This document shows positions 54,688 to 63,579 of a DNA stretch of 64,000 bases, piece by piece; the stretch's first letter is position 1, and each line of letters begins with the position of its first letter. The translations under genes and the position numbers were made by a program. Source of the DNA: Microbacterium sp. SSM24 (GTDB lineage: Bacteria > Actinomycetota > Actinomycetes > Actinomycetales > Microbacteriaceae). The stretch lies in NCBI RefSeq assembly GCF_025989145.1, contig NZ_JAPDNQ010000001.1, positions 1,178,001 through 1,242,000 on the forward strand, written 5' to 3'. The notes below the pieces were generated by a model. It worked only from the letters and a program-made list of their open reading frames with translations. It did not search any database and had not been told where the DNA came from.

Positions 54688-56793
54688 TCAGGCGTCGACG
54701 TTCGCGAGCTGACGCCCGGTCAGCTCCTCGATCACGTCGTCGCCCGGCGCGGCATCCTCGAACGGCGCGTCGATCTCGGCACGGTCCAGCAGCTCCGTCA
54801 TGCGGCGGCGACGCTGGCGGGTGATGAGCGTCACCACCGTGCCCGAGCGCCCGGCGCGGCCGGTGCGGCCCGAGCGGTGGAGGTACGTCTTGTACTCATC
54901 GGGCGCGTCGGCCTGCACCACCAGATCGATGTCGTCGACGTGGATGCCGCGCGCGGCGACGTCCGTCGCCACCAGCACGTGCACCCGGCCGGAGGTCATC
55001 TTCTCGAGGTTGCGCGTGCGCTTGGCCTGGTTGAGGTCACCGTGGAGCGCGAGTGCCGAGATTCCGGCGTCGTCGAACTGCTCGGCGAGCATCTCGGCAT
55101 ACGCGCGGGTGCGGGCGAACACGAGCGTCTTGCCGTCGCGGTCGACCAGCGACGTCAGGATCTCGGCCTTGTCGCGGTGCTCGATGACCAGCACGCGGTG
55201 ATCGATCGTGCCCGAGTCCTGGTCTTCACCGGCGACCTCGTACACGGACGGGTCGACGAGGAACTCGTCCACGAGCGCGGCGACCTCGCGGTCGAGCGTC
55301 GCGGAGAACAGGAGCTTCTGGCTGCCCTCGGCCGTCAGGCGGAGGATCCGCTGCACGGGCTCGAGGAACCCCAGCTCGCACATGTGGTCGGCCTCGTCCA
55401 GTACCGCGATGCGGATCTGGGAGAGGTCGAGCTTGCCCTGCTTGACGAGGTCCTCGATGCGGCCAGGAGTGCCGATGATGATGTCGACGCCCTTGCGGAG
55501 CGCGCCCACCTGACGACCCTGCGGCACGCCGCCGTAGATCTGGGTGGTGAACAGGCCGACACTGCGGGCGATCGGCTGGATCGTGCGGTCGATCTGCAGC
55601 GCGAGTTCCCGGGTCGGCGCGAGGATGAGTGCCTTCGGCGCACGGGCGAACTCACGACGCTGGCCCGCCTGCGACTGCAGGATGCTCTCGACGAGAGGGG
55701 CGCCGAACGCGATCGTCTTGCCCGAACCGGTGCGACCGCGCGCCAGCACGTCCTTGCCCTCGAGGATCGGGGGGATGGTCGCCGCCTGGATCGGGAACGG
55801 CGTCGCCGCACCGAGCTCGGCGAGCGTGCGGACGATGTTCTCGCCCAGTCCGAGGTCGGCGAAGGTCACATTCGCGACCTCGCCGGCCTGCACGGCCTCG
55901 GCCTGCAGACGCTCGTGGACGACGTCGACGTGCGCCTCGTGCGCTGCCGACCGCGCGGGGGCGTTCCCGTCCGAGCGCGCGGGCCGGTCATCGCGGCGGG
56001 GACGATCGTCGCGACGCGGGCGGTCATCACGCCGGGGGCGGTCATCGAAGGAACGTGCAGGACGGTCATCACGCCGGGGGCGGTCATCGAAGGAACGCGC
56101 CGGACGGTCATCCCGACGGGGACGGTCATCGAACGAACGCGCCGGACGGTCATCCCGACGGGGACGGTCATCGAACGAACGCGCCGGACGCTCGTCGCGA
56201 CGGTACGACGGGCGGGCGTCACCGAACGAGCGGCGGTCGTCGCGATCGACGCGATCGAGATGTGCGGGACGGGCGGGGCGGTCCCCGTACGAGCGACCGG
56301 CCCGGTCGTCCTGCGATCGGGCCGGACGGTCATCCCGACGCGGACGGTCTTCAAACGAACGCGCCGGACGGTCATCCCGACGCGGACGGTCATCGAACGA
56401 ACGCGCCGGACGGTCATCCCGACGGGGACGGTCATCGAACGAACGCGCCGGCCGGTCATCCCGACGCGGCCGGTCATCAAACGAACGCGCGGGACGGTCA
56501 TCCCGACGCGGCCGGTCATCGAACGAACGGCGGTCGTCGCGGCCCTGGCCGTGGGCGCGGATGCCACGCGACTCGTCGCGGCCGACGCGCTCCTGCGCCG
56601 TCCAGCGTCGCTTGGGGGCGGCATCCGTCGACTCGGGGCGGTGACCGCGGTGACCGGCGCTCTTGCTGCCGGGCGTGCCGGCGGACGATTCGCCCGGACG
56701 GCGCTTGCGGTCCTGGAAGTTCGTCTTGGCGCCGTAACGGGGATCGAAGTTCTTGGCGGGACGACCGCCGGCGGGCTTCTTGTTCTTGGGCAC
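54688..56793 (-). CDS. DEAD-box RNA helicase with repetitive RG/D-rich N terminus
   Basis: 701 residues. Residues 1-300 are basic and low complexity, with about ten units related to 'DDRPRRDDRPARSF' (DNA 55980-56540). Residues 305-690 are a DEAD-box core: Q motif 'TPFPIQAATIPPILEG', motif I 'ARGRTGSGKTIAFG', DEAD box 'VLDEADHMCELGF', 'LLFSATL', 'VLVATDVAARGIHVDDIDLV' and 'HRSGRTGRAGRSGTV'. It unwinds RNA structures, often at low temperature or in ribosome assembly. Extended RGG/DR tails normally sit at the C terminus; here the disordered repeat is N-terminal. GTG 56793 with AGAAGGA upstream and a long leader. Confidence 0.94.
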   Translation of the reverse strand: MPKNKKPAGGRPAKNFDPRYGAKTNFQDRKRRPGESSAGTPGSKSAGHRGHRPESTDAAPKRRWTAQERVGRDESRGIRAHGQGRDDRRSFDDRPRRDDRPARSFDDRPRRDDRPARSFDDRPRRDDRPARSFDDRPRRDDRPARSFEDRPRRDDRPARSQDDRAGRSYGDRPARPAHLDRVDRDDRRSFGDARPSYRRDERPARSFDDRPRRDDRPARSFDDRPRRDDRPARSFDDRPRRDDRPARSFDDRPRRDDRPRRDDRPRRDDRPARSDGNAPARSAAHEAHVDVVHERLQAEAVQAGEVANVTFADLGLGENIVRTLAELGAATPFPIQAATIPPILEGKDVLARGRTGSGKTIAFGAPLVESILQSQAGQRREFARAPKALILAPTRELALQIDRTIQPIARSVGLFTTQIYGGVPQGRQVGALRKGVDIIIGTPGRIEDLVKQGKLDLSQIRIAVLDEADHMCELGFLEPVQRILRLTAEGSQKLLFSATLDREVAALVDEFLVDPSVYEVAGEDQDSGTIDHRVLVIEHRDKAEILTSLVDRDGKTLVFARTRAYAEMLAEQFDDAGISALALHGDLNQAKRTRNLEKMTSGRVHVLVATDVAARGIHVDDIDLVVQADAPDEYKTYLHRSGRTGRAGRSGTVVTLITRQRRRRMTELLDRAEIDAPFEDAAPGDDVIEELTGRQLANVDA
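55980..56540 (-). repeat. in-frame 42-base tandem repeats in the RNA helicase gene
   Basis: Near-identical 42-base units encode the 14-residue period 'SFDDRPRRDDRPAR'. They occur in two blocks of four to five units separated by a divergent stretch (about 56190-56330). The lack of unique spacers and the exact codon phase show a protein repeat, not a CRISPR. Confidence 0.9.
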
Positions 56794-56812
56794 GGTGTGT
56801 GTCCTTCTGGGT

Positions 56813-56828
56813 TGTTCTCGTGAGAACA
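56813..56828. promoter_or_regulatory. perfect palindrome in the leader of the RNA helicase gene
   Basis: TGTTCTC-GT-GAGAACA, 20 bases before the GTG start and just upstream of the ribosome-binding site. In RNA it would form a 7-base-pair stem with a tiny loop, so a DNA operator is more plausible than a hairpin. The surrounding gene-free stretch 56794-57199 shows no other clear element except probable promoters on both strands. Confidence 0.45.
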
Positions 56829-57199
56829 GCGCTCCGCGATCGCACGCATGCGACGCCGCGCGTAAGCGGCAAGGGAGAGACCCGGACTATCGTCGGCCGG
56901 GGGCCATTCAGATGATGGTCGTCGAGACGGATGCGTCTCCACCATCGGCCCCTTGGACTCACAAACCCATCCGCGCAGCGCGGTGTCCAGAGCCGACGCG
57001 TCAACAATAGCGGGGCATCCTGTGAACCGGCTCATGCCTGATTTCGGATACGCCCTGGGTGTTTACATCATTGGCGCGTTATCATGCTGGCAGCGGCAAT
57101 ACCGCTGATCTGGGGATCGCGTCCGCAAAGAGCTCGACGATTCCCGAAGTAATCGACGAGGGGGGTCGGCGACTTCGGGGTTCGCCGCACCTGAAGAAC

Positions 57200-58495
57200 G
57201 TGAGTCCGTTGACCCTCCTCGCCCCTCCCGAACGCCCGAGCGTCACCCCGAACGCCCCCGCGTCCGAGCCGCGACATCGGGCTCGTCACCATGCCCACCG
57301 CACGAGGCACCACGCCCATCACTTCAGCCACGGGGCGATGGCCGCGCTTGCCGCCGGGGTGATCATCGCGATCCTCACGACACGAGACCCGCTGTGGTGG
57401 CAGTTGCACTTCTCCCGGCTCGGGAGCTTCGACGATCTGTCCGGACACGTCTTCAACGGCACGGCGATCGTATCGGGTTTTCTGCTCGCTACGTACGGTG
57501 TTCTCGCCGTCACCGTACTCCCCACGACAACCGGACGCCGCACCGCGCGCGCCTTCCGCGTGTCGGTCGTATCCGCCGGTCTGCATCTGACCGTCGTCGG
57601 CCTCATTCCCATCCCGGTGAGCACCGTCATGCACGATATCGCGGCCGCCGGGCTCGGCCTGTCGCTGCTCGCGATCGTCGCGACGAGCCTCGGGATCCCC
57701 GGCTTCAGCAAGCGATTCCGGGCGGCGTCGGCGCTGTGCGTCGTCCTGCTCGCGACGGGCATGGTCCTGCTCACGGCCGGCTTCATCACGCTCGCGTGCT
57801 TCGAGTTCTTCGGCTTCGCGTCGGTCGGCGCCTGGCTGAGCGTGCTCCCCCGCACCCTCGCCGCCTGCCCCGATTCACCCGCTCACCATCGCTCCGAAGA
57901 GGCGGCCGCCACCGATCGCAACGTCGATCGTGTGGAATGGATGTCATGGCAGAACCCGTGGCCCACCCCATCACCGTTGCGATCGAACGACGCATCGACC
58001 CGGATCGCACCGTCGAGGCGACCAGTTGGATGCAGGCCGGCACAGATCTCGCGACCGGCTTCGCGGGTTTCCTCGGCTCGGGCTGGGTCCGCGCCGGCGA
58101 AGGCAGCGACCTCTGGTACATGCTCTACCGGTTCAGCGACATCCCGACCCTCGAAGCGTGGGAGCAATCGCCCCAGCGGTCGTGGTGGCTCGACTCGGGG
58201 CGTGCCTTCGCGAGCGAAGTCCGCGTCGAGCGCCGCACCGGCATCGAAGGCTGGTTCGACGCTCCCTTCGCGACACACGTCGAGACTCGCCCCCTCGGAC
58301 AAGCGGATGCCGCAACCCCGACCGGTCCGATTCAGCAGCCGATTCCCGCAGCGCCGCCCCGCTGGAAGCAGGCCGTCACGATCTGGCTCGGCTTCTTCCC
58401 CACGAATCTCCTCGCGTCGTGGCTTCTCGGCTTCGTCCCGGGTTTCACCGAGTGGCCGCTCGTTCTCCGCGTCCTTCTCGCGACAGTCCTCCTGA
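57200..58495 (+). CDS. DUF998-like membrane protein with lost or displaced stop codon
   Basis: The supported protein part spans about 57200-57890: a His/Arg-rich start ('HRARHHAHRTRHHAHHFSHG') followed by six hydrophobic segments. It is a clear relative of the gene at 58628: 'TRDPLWWQLHFSRLGSFDDL', '.VFNGTAIVSGFLLATYGV' and 'MHDIAAAGLGLSLLAIVAT' match 'TPDPEWWKVHFSHLGSFDAL' and so on. After 'FFGFASVGAWLSVLPRTLAA' the frame stays open for another 560 bases through the next gene, giving a Ser/Arg/Pro-rich tail that looks non-coding. The true end is probably near 57900, so a stop was lost or a frameshift exists. The GTG 57200 start (GAAG upstream) is tentative; GTG 57059 and ATG 57338 are alternatives. 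Confidence 0.5.
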   Translation: MSPLTLLAPPERPSVTPNAPASEPRHRARHHAHRTRHHAHHFSHGAMAALAAGVIIAILTTRDPLWWQLHFSRLGSFDDLSGHVFNGTAIVSGFLLATYGVLAVTVLPTTTGRRTARAFRVSVVSAGLHLTVVGLIPIPVSTVMHDIAAAGLGLSLLAIVATSLGIPGFSKRFRAASALCVVLLATGMVLLTAGFITLACFEFFGFASVGAWLSVLPRTLAACPDSPAHHRSEEAAATDRNVDRVEWMSWQNPWPTPSPLRSNDASTRIAPSRRPVGCRPAQISRPASRVSSARAGSAPAKAATSGTCSTGSATSRPSKRGSNRPSGRGGSTRGVPSRAKSASSAAPASKAGSTLPSRHTSRLAPSDKRMPQPRPVRFSSRFPQRRPAGSRPSRSGSASSPRISSRRGFSASSRVSPSGRSFSASFSRQSS

Positions 58496-58569
58496 CGCCG
58501 GTCATGACCTATCTGGTGCTCCCGTGGGTGACACGGATGCTGCGCCCCTGGCTCCAGCGCACGCCCTGA
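57946..58569 (+). CDS. antibiotic biosynthesis monooxygenase-like protein with C-terminal membrane helices
   Basis: 207 residues. N-terminal ABM/dimeric alpha-beta barrel domain ('PITVAIERRIDPDRTVEATSW', 'SDLWYMLYRFSDIPTLEAWEQSPQR') of about 100 residues, the family that includes heme-degrading and quinone-forming monooxygenases. The C-terminal half has two membrane helices ('AVTIWLGFFPTNLLASWLLG', 'LVLRVLLATVLLTPVMTYLVL'), as in the ABM-DUF2938 type proteins of soil bacteria. ATG 57946 is preferred; an ATG three codons earlier is possible. The upstream gene frame overlaps it almost entirely in another phase, which is probably a shadow. Confidence 0.85.
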   Translation: MAEPVAHPITVAIERRIDPDRTVEATSWMQAGTDLATGFAGFLGSGWVRAGEGSDLWYMLYRFSDIPTLEAWEQSPQRSWWLDSGRAFASEVRVERRTGIEGWFDAPFATHVETRPLGQADAATPTGPIQQPIPAAPPRWKQAVTIWLGFFPTNLLASWLLGFVPGFTEWPLVLRVLLATVLLTPVMTYLVLPWVTRMLRPWLQRTP

Positions 58570-58615
58570 CGGCCTCCCGGTGAGCGCGTCGCGCGGACGC
58601 GGCATCCGCCGGTCC

Positions 58616-58621
58616 TACACT
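58616..58621 (+). promoter_or_regulatory. -10 hexamer of a probable leaderless promoter for the DUF998-like gene
   Basis: TACACT, 6 bases before ATG 58628, with no ribosome-binding site. Confidence 0.5.
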
Positions 58622-58627
58622 GGCGCC

Positions 58628-59704
58628 ATGACCTCGCCCAGCGCTGGGACCCTGCCCGACGGAACTCCGGCGCCGACGCGCCGCGTCGAGTCCGAGGCGG
58701 TGTATCTCGCCTTCGCCGGCGGCGCCCTCGGCGCGCTCTACGGCCTCATCGTGGCGCTCGTCACGGCGACCCTCACCCTCACCGACGAGAACCCGTTCGC
58801 GCTGTGGGCGGCGCTCGGCGCAGCCGTGGTCGCGGCCGTGGCATCCACCGTCGGATACTGGCGCGCGCGTGGCCGTCCCGGCCAGGAGTGGCGCCGCACC
58901 CTGGCGCCCTGGAAATTCACGGTCAACACGATCTCGGTCGTCATCGTGCACACGGCGCTCGCCTTCCTGGCCACGTACGCGCTCTACCGGGTGCTGGGGC
59001 TGGGCTTCATCGGGCTCCCGGTGATCCCCTTCTGGGCGGTCGTGCTGATGGCTGTCACGCTCGGCCTGTCCACCTACATCGTGTACCTGTCGGCGTCGAG
59101 CATGACGACGCAGCGGATGTCGTCGCTGCTGATGGCGTTCATCGTCATCGGCACGCTCACGGCGATGGTGACGACGCCCGACCCGGAATGGTGGAAGGTC
59201 CACTTCAGCCATCTCGGCTCCTTCGACGCGCTGTCGAGCTGGGTCTTCAACGGCACCCTCATCGCGGGCGGCCTGCTCGTCACGACGTTCGCGGTGTATA
59301 TCGCGAACGACATGGACCAGCGCGTCGAGGCGGGTGTGCTCACGAACCCGCGCGGCGCCCGCGTCGTGCCCGTGCTGTTCGTCGTGATGGGCATCATGCT
59401 CGCGTGCGTCGGGATCTTCCCCGTCGACGTGAACCTCGCCCTCCACAACATCTCGGCGTCGGGCATGGCCGCGATGTTCATCGTGCTGCTCGTGAGCGGC
59501 CCCACCCTGCTGCGGGGGATGCCGCGCTCCTACTTCGTCGCGTCCTGGTCGTTCTTCGCTGCGACCATCGCGTCGGTGATCCTCTTCATCCCCGCGGTCG
59601 GCTACTTCTCGCTCACCGCGTTCGAGATCATCGTGTTCGCGCTGATCTTCGGCTGGATCGCCGTGTTCATCCGGTTCCTCGAGGCGTCCGGCCGCACCGA
59701 CTGA
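58628..59704 (+). CDS. DUF998-like multi-pass membrane protein
   Basis: 358 residues with about nine hydrophobic segments. The first four ('AVYLAFAGGALGALYGLIVAL' to 'FWAVVLMAVTLGLSTYIVYLS') are followed by a DUF998-like six-helix unit ('GTLTAMVTTPDPEWWKVHFS', 'HLGSFDALSSWVFNG', 'HNISASGMAAMFIVLLVSGP'). The function of the family is unknown. The second unit is paralogous to the truncated-looking gene at 57200, implying a local duplication. ATG 58628 chosen from the leaderless -10; the 16 codons upstream are not needed. Confidence 0.9.
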   Translation: MTSPSAGTLPDGTPAPTRRVESEAVYLAFAGGALGALYGLIVALVTATLTLTDENPFALWAALGAAVVAAVASTVGYWRARGRPGQEWRRTLAPWKFTVNTISVVIVHTALAFLATYALYRVLGLGFIGLPVIPFWAVVLMAVTLGLSTYIVYLSASSMTTQRMSSLLMAFIVIGTLTAMVTTPDPEWWKVHFSHLGSFDALSSWVFNGTLIAGGLLVTTFAVYIANDMDQRVEAGVLTNPRGARVVPVLFVVMGIMLACVGIFPVDVNLALHNISASGMAAMFIVLLVSGPTLLRGMPRSYFVASWSFFAATIASVILFIPAVGYFSLTAFEIIVFALIFGWIAVFIRFLEASGRTD

Positions 59705-59718
59705 CCCCCACCGCCCCT

Positions 59719-59746
59719 CGCCGCCGACGTCCTCGTCGCGGCGGCG
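59719..59746. terminator. hairpin between the DUF998-like and RND transporter genes
   Basis: CGCCGCCG (59719-59726) pairs with CGGCGGCG (59739-59746), with extra GAC/GTC pairing inside; convergent stops lie at 59704 and 59774. Confidence 0.6.
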
Positions 59747-59773
59747 GGATTCATCTGCACGAAAGGCGAGCGG

Positions 59774-62700
59774 TCACTCTCGGTGGTCGTCCGGGTCGTG
59801 GTCGGATGCCTCGGCGTCGGCCTCGGCGTCGGCCTCCGGATCTGCCGGCTCGCCCTCGAGCGGCGCGGCATCCGTCTCCGCCACCTCGATGTCGGGGCCC
59901 TCGTCGACCACCGGCACCGTGACCTCGGCCTCCGGATCTGCCGGCTCGTCCGCGGCAACCTCGGAGTCGTTCGGGGCAACCTCGGAGTCGGCCACCGTGT
60001 CCGACACCTCGATGTCGGGACCCTCGTCGATCGCAGGCGCATCCTCGAGCTCGACGGCGGGCGCGGCATCCGTCTCAGCCACCTCGATATCGGGACCTTC
60101 CTCGATCGCCGGCACCTCGGCCTCGACCGCGGCGACGGCCTCGGTCTCGACCTCGACGGGCGCGGCATCCGCTTCCGTCACCGACTCAGCCACTTCGATA
60201 TCGGGACCCTCGTCGATCGCCGGCACGTCGACCTCGGCCACCGCGACGGCGGTGCCGCCGGACTCGAGCAGGCGGCGCTCACGACGACTCAGGACCGGCG
60301 CGGCGACGGCGAGCGCGGGCTCGGGCGCGTCGGGCGCGGGGCCGCCGGCCAGCACGGCACCGCCGTCGCCGTGGCGCCGGGCGATCCGGCGCTCCTTGGC
60401 ACCCTCGACGAGGTTGTAGAGGGTGGGCAGGACGAGGAGCGTCAGCACCGTCGAAGACACCAGGCCGCCGATGACGACGATCGCGAGCGGCTGCGAGATG
60501 AAGCCGCCCTGACCGGTGATGCCGAGCGCCATGGGCGTCAGCGCGAAGATCGTCGCGAGCGCCGTCATCAGGATCGGACGGAGTCGGCGTGAGCCACCCG
60601 CCACCGTCGCGTCGTGCGCCGACAGACCCTTCTCGCGGTACTGGTTCACGAGGTCGACGAGCACGATCGCGTTCGTCACCACGATGCCGATCAGCATCAG
60701 CACGCCGATGAGCGACGCGACACCGAGCGGCACGCCCGTGATGATCTGCAGCAGGATCGCGCCGGTCGCCGCGAACGGCACCGAGATCAGGAGCAGAAGG
60801 GGCTGTCGCAGCGACTTGAAGGTCGCGACCATGACGATGTAGACGATGAGGATCGCCGCGAGCAGAGCGAGGCCGAGCTGCGAGAAGGCGTCCTGCTGCT
60901 GCGTCACGACGCCGCCCAGCGCGGCGTCGGCGGACGCGGGCAGGTCGGCGTCGGCGAGAGCCGTCGTGACCGAGGCCGTCGCGGTCTGGAGGTTGTCGGT
61001 CGACGGGGACACCGTGACGGTCGACGTGCGCTGGCCGCCCTCGGTGGTGATCGAGGTGGGGCCTTCGCTCTGCTCGACCGTCGCGACGTCCTCGAGGGCG
61101 ATCGGGCCTGCGGCGCTCGGCACCTGCAGCTGGCGCAGCTCGTCGAGCGACGCCGGCGTCTCCGACGCCGCAAGGTACACGGTGAGGGATGTGTCGTCGA
61201 TCTCGACGGAGCCGATCGACTGGGGCTGCATGGTGTTCGACACCAGCGCGCCGACCGCGACCTCCGACAGACCCAGTTCCGCGGCCTTGTCACGGTCCAC
61301 CGTCACCGCGATGTACGGCAGCGACGCCGACAGGTTGCTCGTGACCTGACCGACCCCTTCGGCGCCCTCGACGGCCGCGATGACGGCATCCGTCGCGGTC
61401 TGCAGCGTGTCGGAGTCCGGCGCCGTGACGTCGATGGCGATGTCGGTCGACCCGAAGCCTCCGCCACCGGCGGCCACCGAGATCTCGCCGGCGTCGTCGA
61501 GCTCGCCGACGGCCGCCTGCACCTCTTCCCGCAGGGCGACCTGGTCGACGCCCGGGTCGGTCGTGATCGAGTACGTGATGCCGCTGCCACCGCCCGAGAA
61601 GGCGTCGCGCAGCGCGGATCCGCTCGAGCCGATCGACACCTGCACGGTCTCGATTCCGTCGATGCCGAGCAGCACCTCCTCGACCTCCTCCGCCGCGGCG
61701 CTCTCGGCGTCGAGCGACGGAGCCGGCCCGATGTCCTGCGTCATCGTGAACGTGTTCTGACCCGAGTCGCCCAGGAAGTTGGTCTTCAGGAAGCCCTGGT
61801 TGATGCCCGCCCAGGCCAGCACTACCGTGCCCACGAGAACGAACACCGCCAAGCACACCGTGGTCCACGAGTGCTTGAGGGTCCAGCGCACGATCGGCAG
61901 GTAGGACTTCTGCAGGCGGCTCGGCGGCGCGGACGCATCCTCGGGATCGATCGCGGCGCCCGCGGCGTCGAGGATCTGCTTGCCGGGCTTGAGGAACCAG
62001 TACGCGAGGACCGGCACGATCGTGAGTGCGACGAACAGCGACGCCGTCATGGCGATCGTCACGGTCAGCGCGAACGGGCGGAACAGCTCGCCCGTGACGT
62101 CGCCGACGAACGCGATCGGCAGGAACACCGCGACCGTGACGATGGTCGACGAGGTGATCGCCGAGGCGACCTCGCGCACACCGCGGAGGATCGCCGTCTT
62201 CTTGTCGGCGTCGCCGACGTAGTGCCGCTTGATGTTCTCGATGACGACGATGGAGTCGTCGACCACGCGCCCGATCGCGATCGTGATCGCACCCAGGGTG
62301 AGGATGTTGAGCGAGTAGCCGAAGACCTGCAGGCCGATGAAGGTGATGAGGATGCTCGTCGGGATCGAGATCGCCGCGACCAGCGTCGAGCGCACCGACA
62401 GCAGGAACGCGAAGATCACCAGCACGGCGAAGAGGAGCCCGAGCAGGCCCTCCTTCGCCAGGGTGTCGATCGACTCCTGGATGTACGGGGCCTGATCGAA
62501 CACAACCGTGAACTCCGCGCCGTCGAGGGACTGCTCGAGGTCGGGCAGCGTCTCGAGCACGCCGCGCGAGACGTCCACCGTGTTGGCTGCGGGAAGCTTG
62601 GTGACCGCGATCGTCAGCGCCGGCTCGCCGTTGACGCGCGAGATCGTGGTGATCGGGTCCGGCTCTTCGGCGACGGTGGCGACATCCGCGATCGTCTTCG

Positions 62701-63466
62701 GTCCTGCGGCGAACTGATCGGCCGTCGACGGGACGAGCGGCAGCGCCCCGATCTCGTCGACCGATGCGATCTTCGACCCGGTCTGCACCGTGAGGGTCTC
62801 ATCGCCCTCGGTGATCTCGCCACCGGGGAACAGCACGCCGTTCTGGTCGAGCGCGTCGCGGATGGCCTGCTGCGTGAAGCCAGCCGCCGCGAGGGCCTCC
62901 TGGTCGGGCGTGATGGTGACCCGTTGGCCGACACCGCCGACGATCTGCGCCGCGTTGACGCCCGCGACGTCCTCGAGATCCGGAATGACGGATGCCTCGA
63001 GCTGAGCCTGGATCGTCTCCTGGTCGTCGAAACCGGTCACGGCCAGTTGGATCACCGGGAAGTCGTCGATGCTCGCGGAGATGACGTTCGGCTCGACGCC
63101 GTCGGGCAGCTGCGACGAGATGCGGTTGATCGCCTGCGTCATCTTCTGCTCGGCGGTCGCGAGGTCGGTGCCGTACGTGAACGACGCCTGCACGATCGAG
63201 GCGTTCGTGGTGCTGGTGGCCGTGGTCGACTCGAGACCGGGCACGCCCTGGATCGCTGTCTCGATCGGCACCGACACGTCGTTGCTCACGACCTCGGGCG
63301 AGGCTCCCGGGTACGTCGAGACGACGATGAGCGTCGGGAACTCGATCGACGGGATGAGCTCCTGCTTGAGGTTCGTGAGAGCGAGCCCGCCGAAGATCGC
63401 GGCGACGATCGTGATGAGCGCGATCAGCGCGCGGTTCTTGAGGCTGAGGACGGCGAGGTTCGACAC
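59774..63466 (-). CDS. RND-superfamily efflux transporter (AcrB/HAE1-like) with acidic repeat tail
   Basis: 1230 residues. Twelve helices in the RND layout: TM1 'ALIALITIVAAIFGGLAL' with 'ELIPSIEFPTLIVVSTYPGASPEVV', the 'IAIGRVVDDSIVVIENIKRH' motif D segment (proton-relay Asp pair) and a second half beginning near 'WTTVCLAVFVLVGTVVLAW'. Periplasmic-type porter loops are present although the cell lacks an outer membrane, as in actinobacterial HAE-type pumps. The C-terminal approximately 150 residues are acidic, with four 'DEGPDIEV' units (DNA 59883-60222), and cytosolic. No membrane fusion partner gene is adjacent. GTG 63466 with GAAGG upstream. Substrate unknown. Confidence 0.93.
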   Translation of the reverse strand: MSNLAVLSLKNRALIALITIVAAIFGGLALTNLKQELIPSIEFPTLIVVSTYPGASPEVVSNDVSVPIETAIQGVPGLESTTATSTTNASIVQASFTYGTDLATAEQKMTQAINRISSQLPDGVEPNVISASIDDFPVIQLAVTGFDDQETIQAQLEASVIPDLEDVAGVNAAQIVGGVGQRVTITPDQEALAAAGFTQQAIRDALDQNGVLFPGGEITEGDETLTVQTGSKIASVDEIGALPLVPSTADQFAAGPKTIADVATVAEEPDPITTISRVNGEPALTIAVTKLPAANTVDVSRGVLETLPDLEQSLDGAEFTVVFDQAPYIQESIDTLAKEGLLGLLFAVLVIFAFLLSVRSTLVAAISIPTSILITFIGLQVFGYSLNILTLGAITIAIGRVVDDSIVVIENIKRHYVGDADKKTAILRGVREVASAITSSTIVTVAVFLPIAFVGDVTGELFRPFALTVTIAMTASLFVALTIVPVLAYWFLKPGKQILDAAGAAIDPEDASAPPSRLQKSYLPIVRWTLKHSWTTVCLAVFVLVGTVVLAWAGINQGFLKTNFLGDSGQNTFTMTQDIGPAPSLDAESAAAEEVEEVLLGIDGIETVQVSIGSSGSALRDAFSGGGSGITYSITTDPGVDQVALREEVQAAVGELDDAGEISVAAGGGGFGSTDIAIDVTAPDSDTLQTATDAVIAAVEGAEGVGQVTSNLSASLPYIAVTVDRDKAAELGLSEVAVGALVSNTMQPQSIGSVEIDDTSLTVYLAASETPASLDELRQLQVPSAAGPIALEDVATVEQSEGPTSITTEGGQRTSTVTVSPSTDNLQTATASVTTALADADLPASADAALGGVVTQQQDAFSQLGLALLAAILIVYIVMVATFKSLRQPLLLLISVPFAATGAILLQIITGVPLGVASLIGVLMLIGIVVTNAIVLVDLVNQYREKGLSAHDATVAGGSRRLRPILMTALATIFALTPMALGITGQGGFISQPLAIVVIGGLVSSTVLTLLVLPTLYNLVEGAKERRIARRHGDGGAVLAGGPAPDAPEPALAVAAPVLSRRERRLLESGGTAVAVAEVDVPAIDEGPDIEVAESVTEADAAPVEVETEAVAAVEAEVPAIEEGPDIEVAETDAAPAVELEDAPAIDEGPDIEVSDTVADSEVAPNDSEVAADEPADPEAEVTVPVVDEGPDIEVAETDAAPLEGEPADPEADAEADAEASDHDPDDHRE
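59883..60222 (-). repeat. in-frame 'EGPDIEV' repeats in the RND transporter tail
   Basis: Four degenerate copies of a roughly 40-55 residue unit, each with the core 'P-x-I/V-D/E-EGPDIEV', starting near 59883, 60009, 60079 and 60190. They encode a disordered, strongly acidic tail. Confidence 0.8.
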
Positions 63467-63579
63467 AGATGCCTTCGAAGGAATGGGGCGGTCGGCTGCA
63501 CGCGGAGCGGCGCGCCGATACGGAGATGTATCGGGTTCAGTATCTCATCCGGTGCGCGGATCTCCGCCTGTGGGGGCGT

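Noticed and set aside
55980..56540. Possible CRISPR array because of regular 42-base repeats
   Set aside because: The repeats are contiguous, keep the codon phase of the helicase and have no unique spacers.
57394..57945. N-terminal extension of the monooxygenase-like gene
   Set aside because: This stretch overlaps the DUF998-like gene in another phase and is Arg-rich shadow sequence; the domain starts at 57946.
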